Of a stretch of DNA of 64,000 nucleotides, positions 12,345 through 23,480 are shown in pieces. Each line of letters starts with the position of its first letter. The first letter of the stretch is position 1. Under the pieces are notes generated by a model that saw nothing but the letters and a program-made list of their open reading frames with translations, was not told where the DNA came from and ran no database searches. Made by a program: the position numbers and the translations under genes. Source of the DNA: Camelus bactrianus (taxonomy: Eukaryota; Chordata; Mammalia; Artiodactyla; Camelidae); assembly GCF_048773025.1 (NCBI RefSeq), contig NC_133570.1:22108001-22172000 (forward strand), written 5' to 3'.

Positions 12345-12835
12345 TGTGGTAGGCAGCCTCTGAGAGGGCCTCCAGTGACCTCTGCCTCCTGGTATTCTCA
12401 CCTTTGTATGTGGACTGACCCTAATGACTTGCTTCTAATGAAAAAAGCCAGCAAAAGTGATAGGATATCACTACTGAGATTAGGGGACAAGAGGACTGTG
12501 GCTTCCATCTTGGTCACTCTTGCTCTTTCTTAAATCTCTCTCCCTGGGGGAAGCCAGCACTGAGGCCTGAAGCAGACATGTGGACAGGCCTGTATCCTGA
12601 GGGACTGAGGCCTACCAATGACCATTTCAGTGACCTTGAAAGTGGGTTCTTCTCTATGCCCTGTTGAGATTTCAGGCTGGGAGCTTGACTGCAACCTCAT
12701 GAAAGACCTTGAGCCAGAGTTGCCCAGCTATGTCGGACCCGATTCTCAACCCATAGCAACTGCGAGATAATAAATGTTTCTGCTCTAAGCCACTAAGTTT
12801 TGAGGTGGTTTGTTATGCAGGGACAGAATAACACC
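12345..12835 (+). repeat. MaLR LTR fossil (MLT1 type)
   Basis: Starts TGTGGTAGGCAGCCTCTG and includes 'gactgcaacctcatgaaaga', 'aactgcgagataataaatg' and 'taagccactaagttttg', typical of the 3' half of MLT1-class LTRs. Old and broken. Confidence 0.75.
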
Positions 12836-12839
12836 TGAT

Positions 12840-13660
12840 GCAAACTGTTGCCTTGTATTTTCTTGGACTTAGCCTAGCCCGGAGCAACTTCTGCCTCCTC
12901 TGAACTTGAAGATCTGTTCTTCTCTTTGGTCATTTTACAGTTTTGCAACACTAGTTACCTTCTATCCTCTGTGTTTCTGGCACTTTCCAATTAACCCAAG
13001 GTCAGCTGCTTAAATTTCTTGCGTGTCTCTATTCAGAGCAAGTATCTGCCAAAGTAGAGAAAGGTTTTGAGAAGCCAGAATTTTGTGCAGAAAGGGGCTT
13101 TTAGTTCATGTTTGGTGGCTCATGGATAAACAACTTGGAGGTGGGAAACTGACATGGAAGCTAAAAGAGGGAATATAGCTTGGAAAGAGCTCATTTTTGG
13201 TCTTCACCAAAGCAAGGCATCAGTGGCCAATACGAACAGCCAGTCCTCCTGGTAAATTCTTTCTGGCAATTTCCTTCTTACTGTGTGAGGAGCTGAGCCT
13301 TGTGTTGGCAGTTGTGAGAGGCAGCAGAGAGGGAGGCTCTGGGGCACCAGGGTCACTTCAGAGTGGGGAAGCTAATTGTTTTCTCAGAGCCCCTCTCTCA
13401 CGTTTATTCTTCCCAGGGCCTCTGTAGCAGGACGGTGCTGAAGCCCATTTCCTACACGTAGCACCATTTATTTAAAACACACACCACATATACACAAAAA
13501 ACCAAATGTAAAGGAAAAAGAGGGGAAAGGCTGCTGAAGATCAGAGTCACTAAAAGTTCAGGCTAAGAATAGACAAGGAACTCGGAGAGCCGCTCGGCTA
13601 TGTGACCTCCTGCAGGGGGCTTGGCAATAAGCCCGATCCAGCTTTGTTTTTTCTGTGCCT
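12840..13660. other. intergenic DNA, unassigned
   Basis: No recognisable feature apart from a short A/C-rich tract near 13460-13505. Confidence 0.4.
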
Positions 13661-13669
13661 TTACAAAGA

Positions 13670-13968
13670 AAGAGCACTAGCTCAGGAGTCAGGAGAACTG
13701 GGTTCTAGGCCTGGCTCTGCCAGTGCCTTCTTCTGTGACCTCAGGTGAGTCCTTCCCCTCTCTGGGTCTCAGTTTCCTACTTGGAAAACAAAAGGGTTGG
13801 ACTCAAATCCAAGACTTTCAACTCCAATACTGACAGAACACAAAGGAAAACAAAGCATGCTGACCCACCTGGGACCCAGCAGACCTGGCTTCTTGTCCCA
13901 GCTTCGTCACTGAGAAGCCCAACCTCTTTGGGTCTCTGCTTCTTCATTTATAAAACAAGGTGATATAT
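13670..13968 (+). repeat. two MIR SINE fragments in tandem
   Basis: First copy about 13670-13845 ('ggttctaggcctggctctgcc', 'gggtctcagtttcctactt'), second about 13855-13968 ('agacctggcttcttgtccc', 'gggtctctgcttcttcattt'). Confidence 0.7.
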
Positions 13969-14130
13969 TCGTTTACCCATTCCTTCAACAAATATTCACT
14001 GAGCACCTACAATATACCAGGTTTGGTGCTGGAGATATGATGGTGAGTCAAGACAGACATGGTCCATGTTCTCAAGGAATTTCAAGCCCACTGGGGGTGG
14101 TGAAAAGGAGAAAATAAACTGTAATCGATC
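13969..14130 (-). repeat. L2 3' end fragment
   Basis: Reverse L2 terminus: 'ccttcaacaaatattcactg', 'agcacctacaatataccagg', 'gtgctggagatatgatgg'. Confidence 0.7.
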
Positions 14131-14869
14131 ACATAAATGAGGTGTCAACAATGCCAAGGTAAGCACAGCAAAGGAAGGATCATACGTGGTTCTCGGTGAC
14201 TGCGGGATGCTCACAACCTCCATCAATTCCAGTGTGCTGTGATCCAGAGGCATCTCTGCTGGGCAGCACAGAGATACCCTCTGAGGAACTCACATTTCAT
14301 ACCATAGCTTTTCTCCCCACCCCCCCAACCCCCGCCAACTCAGAACAGCACAGCTCAATTAACCCAGTCAACCAGCACCCAGCTATTGCTACCTACTACA
14401 GGGAATCAACCAATCCCTGCCTTCCTGGAGATTACACGAGTGGGCAGAATGAACGCATGAATCGACACAGCTGTAAAATGTCTCACACCATTCTCTGATT
14501 GCTAACTATGTGCTTTAAATAAGAATGTTTATAAGAGTTAAGAATCAAGTGGGGATTTGAATATCCTAGGACAATCAGAGACATTTTCTTAGAAGCAGAA
14601 ATTGAGATAGGCCCTGAAGGTTTGCTTCATAGTTTTAGATAAACAGAAACACCGCTACCAGATGCATTGGCCCCACTCCCTACTAGTAGACACAACAGGT
14701 ACATGGGACATACAAGACAGATCTCAAGTGGAAGATTCCTAAATCCCCTTTTGGGCAGGAGGGATACAGACTCCCCTTTTTGTCAAGGAGCAAGAGACCT
14801 CCGCTGTGACCTACTCCGAATGCTGTCCCTTGGATGGGGAGGATTGCTACTGATGAGCTTCTGGACTTG

Positions 14870-14960
14870 GGGTGGCCACCTCACCTCTCTGAGTCTGTTA
14901 CCTCATTTGTAAAATGAAGGGCTTGGATGACATCCAACATTCCTTACAGCACCCAGAAAG
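14870..14960 (+). repeat. MIR SINE fragment
   Basis: 'cctcacctctctgagtctg' and 'cctcatttgtaaaatgaagg' are the MIR core end. Confidence 0.6.
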
Positions 14961-15064
14961 ATGGCTAAAATTTGATTCTTTGTAAGGATTTTTATTATTT
15001 TATAATAAAACTGATAGTTGCTGCCATGGAGTAGGAGCTACAGGATCTTAGAAAAGTTACTAAG

Positions 15065-15146
15065 TTTTCTTCTTTTTTTAAATTAGTTTTTAGAATTAAA
15101 AAGTGACATATACATATGATTTTAAAAATCAAACACTACATTCTTT
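15065..15146 (-). repeat. L1M 3' end, left part of a split copy
   Basis: T-rich start then 'tttagaattaaaaagtgac' and 'aaaaatcaaacactaca', the reverse of an L1M 3' UTR. Its other part is at about 16896-17062, with a later L1 between. Confidence 0.5.
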
Positions 15147-16372
15147 TTCCTCAAGACTGTTTTGGCAATTCGGGGTCCTTTATGGTTCCATATAAGTTTT
15201 AGGATTATTTGTCCTAGTTCTGGAAAACTGTCATGAACATTATGATAAAGGTTGCATTAAATCTGTAGATTGTTTTGGGTAGTATGGATATTTTAACAAC
15301 ATTAATTCTTCCAATCCAAGAACATGGCATATCTTTCCATTTCTTGGTGTCATTTTCAAATTCCTTCATCCAAGTTTTGCTAGCTTTCTGAGCAAAGGGC
15401 TTTCACCTTGGCAAAGTTTGTTACTAGGTGCTTTATTCTTTTTGATGTGATTTTAAATGGCATTGTTTTCCTACTTTCTCTTTCTGATAGTTCATTATTA
15501 GTTTATAGAAAAGCAACAGATTTCTGTATATTAATCTTGTATCCTGCAACTTTACTGAATTTATTTATTAGTTCTAATAGTTTTCTGGTAAAGACTTTAG
15601 AATTTCCTATATATAGTATAATGTCATCTGCAAATAGTGACAGTTTAACTTCTTCCATTCCAATTTGGATTCCTTTTATTTCTTCTTCTTGCCTGATTGC
15701 TGTGGCTAGGACTTCCAGCACTATGTTAAATAGAAGTGGTGATAGTGGGCATCCTTGCCTTGTTCCTGATTTTAGAGGAAAGCCTTTCAGCTTTTCATCA
15801 TTGAGTATGATGTCAGCTGTGAGTTTGTCGTAAATGGCCTTTATGATGTTGAGATATGTTCCCTCCATACCACCTCTGATGAGAGTTTTTATCATGAATG
15901 GATGTTGAATTTTGTCAAATGGTTTTTCTGCAGCTCCTGAGATGATCACGTGATTTTTATCCTTCCTTCTGTTACTGCAGTGTATCACATTGGTTGATTT
16001 GCCTATGTTGAACCAGCCTTGGGTCCCTGGAATAAATCCCACTTGATAACAGTGTATGATCTTTTTTTATGTATTACTGAATTCAGTTTGCTAGTATTTT
16101 GTTAAGTATTTTTACATCTTTGTTGATCAGAGATATTGGCCTGTAATTTTCTTTTTTTTTGTAATGTCTTTGTCTGGTTTTGCTATCAGGGTAATGGTGG
16201 CTTGTAGAATGAATTTGGCAGTATTCCATTCCCTTCAACTTTTCAGAGTAGCTTGGAAAGGACAGGTATTAGCTCTTCTTTATCTGGTTGGTAGAATTCC
16301 CTGTAAAGCCATACAGTCCTGGATTCTGTTTGTGGAAGTTTTTTAAATTACAAATTCAATTTCACTAGCAGT
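15147..16372 (-). repeat. L1 ORF2 segment, inverted part of a twin-primed L1
   Basis: Minus-strand ORF2 with a 179-codon open piece (15503-16042) containing reverse-transcriptase motifs: [20 protein letters not shown] and the catalytic [10 protein letters not shown]. The ORF2 text ends at its left edge ('cttgaggaaaaagaa' on the minus strand), and the next ORF2 bases start the plus-strand segment at about 16373. Both pieces together describe one insertion with a 5' inversion. Inactive. Confidence 0.8.
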
Positions 16373-16895
16373 GAAAGAAAAGAACAAAGCTGATAATCAC
16401 ACTCTGACTTCAGACTATACTACAAAGCTACAGTAATCAAAACAGCATGGCACTGGCACAAAAACAGACACACAGATCAACAAAACAGAATAGTGAGCCC
16501 AGAAATAAACCCACACAGTTATGGCCAATTAATCTACAACAAAGGAGGCAAAATATATAGCAGGGGAAAAAACAGTCTCTAATAAGTGATGCTGAGAAAA
16601 CTGAACAGCTACATGTTAAAGAATGAGGTTAGAACATCTCCTCACATCATTAACAAAAACAAACTCAAAATAGATTAAAGACCTAAATTTAAGACTGGAA
16701 ACCATAAAATTCCTAAAGAGAACATAGGCAGAACACTCTTTGACAGGAATTATAGCAACTCTTTGGCTTTGCTTCCTAAGGCAAAAAAAATAAAATAAAA
16801 AATAAGTAAATGACACCTAATTAAGTTTAAAAGCTTCTGCACAGCAAAGGAAACCACTGACAAAATGAACAGACAACTTGCTAAACGTAGTAAAC
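16373..16895 (+). repeat. L1 ORF2 segment, non-inverted part of the twin-primed L1
   Basis: Sense ORF2 after the polymerase domain: 'aagaacaaagctgataatc', 'ctacagtaatcaaaacagc', 'aaagcttctgcacagcaaa'. It continues the ORF2 order exactly where the inverted part stops. The expected 3' UTR and A-tail are missing, so the right end was lost later. Confidence 0.8.
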
Positions 16896-17062
16896 ATCCT
16901 TGCACTTACGGCTTTAGGCATAGGCATGAATGTATCATCAACAGGATAAATTTCTAGTTCTGGTATCACAGGGTCAAAAGGTTAATGCACATTAAGTAAG
17001 TATTAACACTGCTAAATTGATTTCTCTGTAGAGTCAATACCAACTTATACTTCTACCAAAAA
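16896..17062 (-). repeat. L1M 3' region, right part of a split copy
   Basis: 'aggataaatttctagttctgg' and 'tcacagggtcaaaaggttaa' are reverse-strand L1M 3' text belonging with 15065-15146. Confidence 0.5.
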
Positions 17063-17063
17063 T

Positions 17064-17240
17064 TCATTCATTCATTTTCTCATTCAACCAATATTTGAGC
17101 GCCTACTGTGTGCCAGGCACTATTCTAGGCCCTGGGAACAGAGCAAATGAATCAAAACAACAACAACAAAAAGACAAAATCCATTCCCTAATGGAGCTTA
17201 TAGTCTTGTAGGGAGAGAGGGCAAACAAAAAAGTATAATA
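17064..17240 (-). repeat. L2 3' end fragment
   Basis: 'attcaaccaatatttgagcg', 'cctactgtgtgccaggcact' and 'atggagcttatagtcttgta' are the reverse L2 terminus. Confidence 0.75.
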
Positions 17241-17344
17241 TGTAATATTTTAAGTAGTAATAAATACTATGGCTAAGACAAAGCAGAGAAAGGAGTGTTG
17301 GTCAGGCGTAGGGGCTGACAATTGAAACAGGGTGGTTAGGGTGA

Positions 17345-17605
17345 GAATTCTAAGCCTCAGGTTCCTCATCTATAAAATGGGACAATAACAGTAACAGGAC
17401 TATCAAAGAATTCAATGAGATTATGTCTGGTAGATAATAATGAACATTTCATAAATTGAGCTAATGTTATTGTAAACAATCTCACAGCTGAGGAAACTGT
17501 GGCCTAGGGAGGAACAATCTGCCTAAGTTCCCAAGGAAAATTAGTGGTGAGGTAAGAACCAGAACCCAGGTCTCCTGACTTTCCGTGCAGTTAACTTCCA
17601 AATAT
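17345..17605. repeat. MIR fragments in opposite orientation
   Basis: Sense MIR at about 17345-17460 ('cctcaggttcctcatctata') followed by antisense MIR at about 17460-17605 ('agctgaggaaactgtggcc', 'acccaggtctcctgac'). Confidence 0.6.
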
Positions 17606-19640
17606 ACCCGGCACCAAAAGCACCAAGAAGCCATCCTCCTGGGGCTAACGGCACTGTGGCTTTAGGCTGAAGAGCTCTCTGAGAATGTGATTTTCAACAT
17701 CAGCAAGAGGGGAGGGGAGACGTGGGAGCACATGAGGTCCTGCTTCAAGGAGCAGCGGGACAACCCACTCGGGCCTGAGGCTGGGCCTGCTGGGGTTTAC
17801 TCACAAGACGTTCAGATCCAGGGTGGTGCTCCGGGCCAAAGGCAACAAGCTTTCTGGCTGCTGCTGGCCCATCTGCTCTGATGAGACTCTCCCAAACCCT
17901 CATCTCCCATTGGTTTCATTCCAAGGAATCTCCTAGAGGAAAGATAAGCAGCAGTTAAGCCACAGCTGTAGAAATAATAAGATCCGGGGGTGCAGTTGTA
18001 TCTGTTTGGCCGGGTGAGATTTTTCGAGCAGATCAAGTTGTGCGGTGGAGGTCTCTCAGCTCTCTCTCTGCCCTTTTCCCACCCTGCAGCACCTCCGCTC
18101 CCTGCCCACAACCAGGCACCCACCGCTTCCCTGGGCCTTCTGCCTACACAGAGCCCCATCCCTGCCTGGGTTCTAACCTCCTTCAACCCTAGCCTTTTCC
18201 CTTTGTTTACAGTCTCATTCCCTCCACTCATCTTATCCCCGCCTTGAAAAGAAGATGCCTCCTAGTTTAACACAGTCAGTATGGAGCAGGATTTAGAGAA
18301 GCCAGCATTCGGAGCCTGGGCAAGTCTGAGGCCTTTCCTGGGCCTCAATCTCTTTACCTGAAAAATGTTGTATATCATATGGTATTTCAAGTACCATGGA
18401 TTAAATTATTCTGCAAAGGGCAGGGACCCCAAATATCTACCTAAAGACAAAAAGTACACAGAGAAGTAGTGAGGCCAAGGCAGAAATTTTCAGCTTGGAA
18501 GGGCTAGAACCACTAAGAGGCTATCAAGAGGTGTGTTATGAAACCAATGTCTGGTGAATGGCATCCAGTATAGAGTCCAGGGTTAGCTATAAAGGAAGTT
18601 CACATCTGGACACGACACCTAGGTTTGAATTCTATTCTTGCACTGAGTAGACCTCCAAGCAAGGGAAAATCCAGTCTAGATTTGGACCTACCCTGCCTGC
18701 TCTTGAAAAGGGGACCATAAGAAACAAAAGGAGCTTTGGCCCAGACCACCAACTATTACTTGAACATCATGGTGCAGGGCTAGCTAAAGTCTCCTCTGCA
18801 AGATTAATAACAATAAAAGTAAGCAACATTCAATCCATAAAAGGGATACTGAACTCAAAGTTGGGAAAGTGATCTAAGAAGATTTCAAAAGATGTCAGAA
18901 CTATAAGCAAATGTGTGGATGTTTCCACTTTTGTTTAAACTGTGGCCAATTATATACAGATAAAGCTGGGGTAATTTTAGAAAATGTAAAAATCTCTGTG
19001 ACTATCACTAACGTACGCTATCTTTCGAGGTGGTGTCCATAATCTTAACTTTATCGACCAAGAGAGGTAGGGAACAGCATGGACAATGGAAACGTGAGAT
19101 TCTGAATTCTGAAATAACTTGTGACAGTCACTACATCATTGTTCTTGCCCAGAAAAATAATCTGGATCCTAAACTTTTCTCTTGATGCCCGCCAGCTGGG
19201 TTGACAACAAACTCTCACAGGCTTGAGTCTTGCAGCATCGTTGATCAAGCAGAAGCAACGGCAGACACTTAGTACTTTGGACGGTAAACCTACCAAGCCT
19301 GCTTCGATCCTCTCCCTGCTGGGATACCAGCAGTCAGACCTCCAGAGCCAGCAGTGCATCCTGGCAGAGAAACACCAAAGGAGCGGTGGCACTGTTTTCA
19401 TGAAGTCTCTAGTGACTTTCCACTGAGCTGTGGGAAAATTTGACAGTTGACTGTGGCTGAATCGCAACCCAGAGGTCCTGACTACTCAAATCTTTAAAGA
19501 TTCCTTTCATTCCTTTCCCAAAGAGGAACCTGGCAATCTCCGATTGGTTAATTCCATTTACCTTCTGCTCCTTGTAAGATGTAGGAGCAGAGTAGAGTGC
19601 TCTAGGCAGTGGCCAAGGGGTATCAGAATAACATCTACAA
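17605..19640. other. intergenic DNA, mostly unassigned
   Basis: Apart from a MIR-like stretch near 18290-18390 ('gcctcaatctctttacctg') nothing is recognised. A 138-codon minus-strand frame at 19051-19467 has no known domain or supporting context. Confidence 0.4.
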
Positions 19641-20075
19641 TCCACAATTACAATAGTTTATATTTATCCAGTACTTACTGTTATCTGGCATTTTTTTAAG
19701 TTTTTGTTTCATTGAATCTTTACAACTACCCAGTGGGGTAGTTACTATTAGTATCCCTGGTTTACAAATTAGGAAACTGAGGCCCAGAGAGGCTAGTAAC
19801 TTGCCCTGGGTCACACAGCTTGGGTGTGAGGGGCTGAGATTTATTGTAAGCATTCCAACTCCGGAGTCTGTGCTCCTAACCACTATGTCGCACCGTATCC
19901 AAATACCAGCACAGATATTCCAAGCTCAAAGGCACTTTTGATATCACAGACCAACCCCTAGATTTTGCAGCTGAGAAAACAGACCTAGACAGATGATGGG
20001 AATTGCCTAGTGACAGAGCCAGGATGTGAGGCTGGTGTCTCCACTCCAGGGTTCAGTGCTCTCTCTGCTATATCA
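19640..20075 (-). repeat. two antisense MIR SINE copies
   Basis: A long MIR (about 19640-19895: 'aggaaactgaggcccagaga', 'ggtcacacagcttgggtg', 'ctcctaaccactatg') followed by a second (about 19930-20075: 'cagctgagaaaacagacc', 'gacagagccaggatg'). Confidence 0.8.
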
Positions 20076-20689
20076 GAAGGCTGCGGGTTCTCTGATTCAT
20101 CTTGAGAATCTGGAGTTCTTTCATACATTATCCCTTATTCTTGAGGGAACAGAACTTAATATAAACATAAAAATACTTTCATATAGTTTTTCTGCAATGT
20201 ATTGATCCTCAAATTCTTCCTATCCCTTTTTAGGAACTTTTTTTTTTTTAAACTTGACTCTCTTTTGCCTTCTTTCTTTAAATCCCAAGAAAGTGAAAGC
20301 AGTTTCAGATAGGATTGAAAAAAAAATTGTTGAAATCTTTTAACCAAGTTTCCCTCCTTTTACCAGAGCATTTTAACACTGCTATTCAGCTATGATTTCT
20401 AATTGCCAATCATCCACTAAGTGTTTCTGATTCCTCACTACCCCTCCCTGCCCCTCCCTCTTAGGAGATGACAGATAAGGCTCACCATGTCCCCTCAGCA
20501 TCCTTGTGTCCGTCTTCAGGCCTCGCTCTGCACAGGTTCTTCCTCACATCCTGCCTCCTGTCATGGAGGAGGTGTCCCCACTGCTCCCCAGGTAGTCTTG
20601 ACACAGTGACCGTGGCCCCATTCCTTCCCACTCCCTTCTGTATCTGGACCAACAAATTATAAAAAGGTGGATAAGAGCCTGGAAAGAGC

Positions 20690-20880
20690 AACATGGGGTA
20701 GAGTTTGGTCTTTGTAGTCAAACAAATCCTCACCCCTCTGATCAAGTTAGTTGACTGTGCTGAGCCTCATATGTCAAGTGGACAGGAGACCCCACTTCAA
20801 GGTGATTATGAGAATGGAACGAAAGAACATCTAAAGGGGTTAACAGACTGCCTAGCACACAACAGACACTGCCTTCTCCC
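20690..20880 (+). repeat. MIR SINE fragment
   Basis: 'gagtttggtctttgtagtca', 'gtgctgagcctcatatgtc' and 'ctgcctagcacacaacagac' follow MIR order. Confidence 0.6.
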
Positions 20881-20906
20881 TCTCTTCCAGCTCCTTTCCC
20901 TTTTTT

Positions 20907-20934
20907 CACACACACACAAACACACACACACAAA
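20907..20934. repeat. (CA)n microsatellite
   Basis: About 28 bases of CA repeat with one AA interruption. Confidence 0.9.
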
Positions 20935-20959
20935 CCTTCAAAGACCTTCATTTTTTTAA

Positions 20960-21730
20960 AGCCCTATCTCATCCTCAAACAATGAACTGTTCTTTCTCCT
21001 TCCTGTCATTATAGGCATATTCAAAATTTGAATATGTTGGCCCTTCCTTCCCCCATGCATTTTGGCCACTATATATTGAACCAGCTTGGCCCATTTCAAT
21101 ACCCTCCCAAACCCTGAATTCAGTATGCACTTGTGAACTGACGCCACTGCACCATTCCCTGCTGCCCGGCACTCTGACCTTGGGTGACCTGTGCATTTTT
21201 GCATCTCCTCTAACTCCTCTGAACTTACTGTCTCATCTTTCTGCTCTGGGTGATCTGATCCATTCCCATGGACTCAATAATCGCTATTTGCTTAGATTTC
21301 TAACTCTCACTCTCTCTAGACCAAATTCTAATCCTTAGGCCCCAGGCCTGAGTGTCCAACTGTTCACAGGGAGGTTCCATGAGCATCTAAACCTACAAAC
21401 TTGCTTTTCCACTCATGGCTCCTATTTCCTAAATGGCTTTACCATTATGCCAAGGCTCAAGAAAGAAGCCTGACTCATCTTTAATGTCCCTATCTTCCAT
21501 ATGCCATACTCTGTATTTGAGTGGTTTTTATTTCCACAGCATCTCCTGAATTTACCCTCTTTATTACCAGTACCTTAGATCAGGGCTTTGTCATGTCTCA
21601 GCCAATGCAGCAGACTGGAAGCCCCTACTTCCAGGAACTCACTCTGCTCAGCTCCATGATTTCTCTAATTAATAGATCTGAGCATATTAATCACCTGCTC
21701 TAAAATCTTCCACAGCAGTGACCAAATGAA
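20960..21730 (+). repeat. L2 LINE, ORF2 part
   Basis: Diverged L2 in sense: the 'gatccattcccatggactca' block, then 'catctcctgaatttaccctc' and 'ctgctctaaaatcttccaca'. No open frame remains. Boundaries are approximate. Confidence 0.5.
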
Positions 21731-21824
21731 ATTCTGAATATTTATAGCCCCATTAAAATGAAGGCACCTCTAGAGTACATTAAATATATATCAAGCAAGC
21801 TTATTAAATGAATACAAACCCAGA

Positions 21825-22700
21825 ACTATGCCATGGACAGTAGAGAGTATGAAAGAAATACAATGCGGTCCCTGTCCTCCAGGAGCTTATACTCTTTTGG
21901 GAGAGACAAAACGAACACAGAAACTATTAAGTGCCCAAACTGAGATACAAATTCTGAATGCCAGAGGAGCTCAGAAAAGAGAGAGGTCAATGTAAGGTGA
22001 AACTGCTGATGACGATCTCACAGAGAACAGACTTCCTGGGGAGAGGTTGAGCTCAGTGGTGGAGTGCATGCCTAGAATGCACAAGGTCCTGGTTTCAATC
22101 CTCAGTCCCTCTGCTAAACAAACAAACAAACAAACAAACAAACAAACCTAATTACTTCTCCCTCATTAAAAGAGAGAGAGAGACTTCCTGAGGATCTTAA
22201 AGGATGGGACCACACAGCTGTGTGCAAGCCCTGTACTGAGCACTACTGGCAAAGATAAACACAGCTCCTGCTTTCAAAGATCTCAAGATGCAACCAGAGA
22301 CAGGTACACAAATGACTACCTCATAAACAAGTACTTACATGTCAACAACGTGTTAAGTATTGTCACAAATATGTACACAAGATGACAGTATTATTTTAGG
22401 AAAATTAATCTAAAAGTATTCATCTGAAAAGGCTCTATCAGAAGATAAAAATACTGAAATCAGAGAAATTAGCTTCCTAGCTAATACAATGATCCAGGTA
22501 AGACCCGGCAAGGAAGGTGGTGCTGGTGGATACACTGAGACTGGAAAAGAGGCAGAACATAAAACATTTCTAAAGCAGTAATGACAGCAACAGGTTTGAT
22601 GTTAAGGGGGAAAAAAGAATCAGACAAGTTTTTAAGTCTGGGAAACTGAAAGAAGGACATTGGTAAGAGGAAGATAAAGTCATTTGAGGGCATACTGAGT
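21825..22700 (-). repeat. L2 LINE 3' part, split by a Vic-1 SINE
   Basis: Antisense L2 on both sides of the SINE at 22039-22180: 'ggtccctgtcctccaggagc', 'ttatactcttttgggagaga' to the left and 'gtactgagcactactggc' to the right (the right part may be a second copy). Confidence 0.5.
22039..22180 (+). repeat. Vic-1 (camelid tRNA-Ala) SINE with (AAAC)n linker
   Basis: Diverged tRNA-Ala body (gagctcagtggtggagtgc), a linker of about seven AAAC units, and the 3' end 'cctaattacttctccctc'. Perfect direct repeat agacttcctg at 22029-22038 and 22181-22190. Confidence 0.9.
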
Positions 22701-23330
22701 TGACGACAAAGTTAGACCACTCAGCTCAGGGAGAATCTAACAGGCCTTAAAATAGTAAGATTTAGAAGTGAGACTATTTACATTGCTAGCACCCAGGCTT
22801 GAGTGGTATATAATGAAAGAATTTTTAAATATTTTAATGAACTCTGTGCCAGTAGTATTTTCTGTGGCTTTATTTTCTCCTCACATTCTGCTAGCCTTTA
22901 TTATCAGTTCTGTTTGGCATATTCTTTCCACAGAAATGAGGTGTGATTATAACGTAACAAAGCTGAAGTTTAAACACACAAGAACTTATCTATCCAAAAC
23001 TGATTCCAAAAATGCTGTTTTTGCTCAACACTTTTCTGGAACCGCTCTGTTGGAGTTGCTTGCAGGGTCAATCTACAATCCAAATTTCACTTTGTTAATT
23101 CCTCCAACCTGATCATTCAACAATTTAGCTCTGAGTTGGCGTTCTGTTTTTAAAAAACAAACAAACAAACAAACAAAAACCCTTAGTAGCACTAAGGTTA
23201 TTCCAGAAATTGTGTCACAGACTCTGTAGGCAACTTTCAGAGGGGCTTTCCAAATATTCTAAGGAGTGGCAACATCACTGTGGGGAAGGGACAGCCCCAC
23301 GGAGAGCATGGCATAGTACTGCTAAGTATT
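22700..23330. other. intergenic DNA, unassigned
   Basis: Includes a simple (AAAC)n tract near 23154-23180. The 114-codon frame at 22768-23112 shows no recognisable protein. Confidence 0.4.
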
Positions 23331-23480
23331 TCACAGACCTGCTTTTCATTTAATCCTTGAAGTAGCCAGAGAAGCAAGTTATTATCATCTTCTGATAAAG
23401 AAAAGTAAAAGAAGGTCCAAAAAAATTACATAATTTGCTGAAGGTTATAAAACTAATATATAGTAGAGGTGGAAATTTAA
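23330..23480 (-). repeat. MIR SINE fragment
   Basis: Antisense MIR: 'tttcatttaatccttgaagt', 'attatcatcttctgataaag', 'ttgctgaaggttataaaac'. Confidence 0.6.

Noticed and set aside
15503-16042. 179-codon open frame as a host gene
   Set aside because: Reverse-transcriptase motifs show it is part of L1 ORF2, truncated and inverted.
19051-19467. 138-codon minus-strand open frame upstream of UPB1
   Set aside because: No recognisable protein family; no splice or promoter context; composition like the surrounding non-coding DNA.
22118-22147. (AAAC)n tract as a CRISPR-like or regulatory array
   Set aside because: It is the linker of a Vic-1 SINE; similar tracts occur in the copy at 42650.
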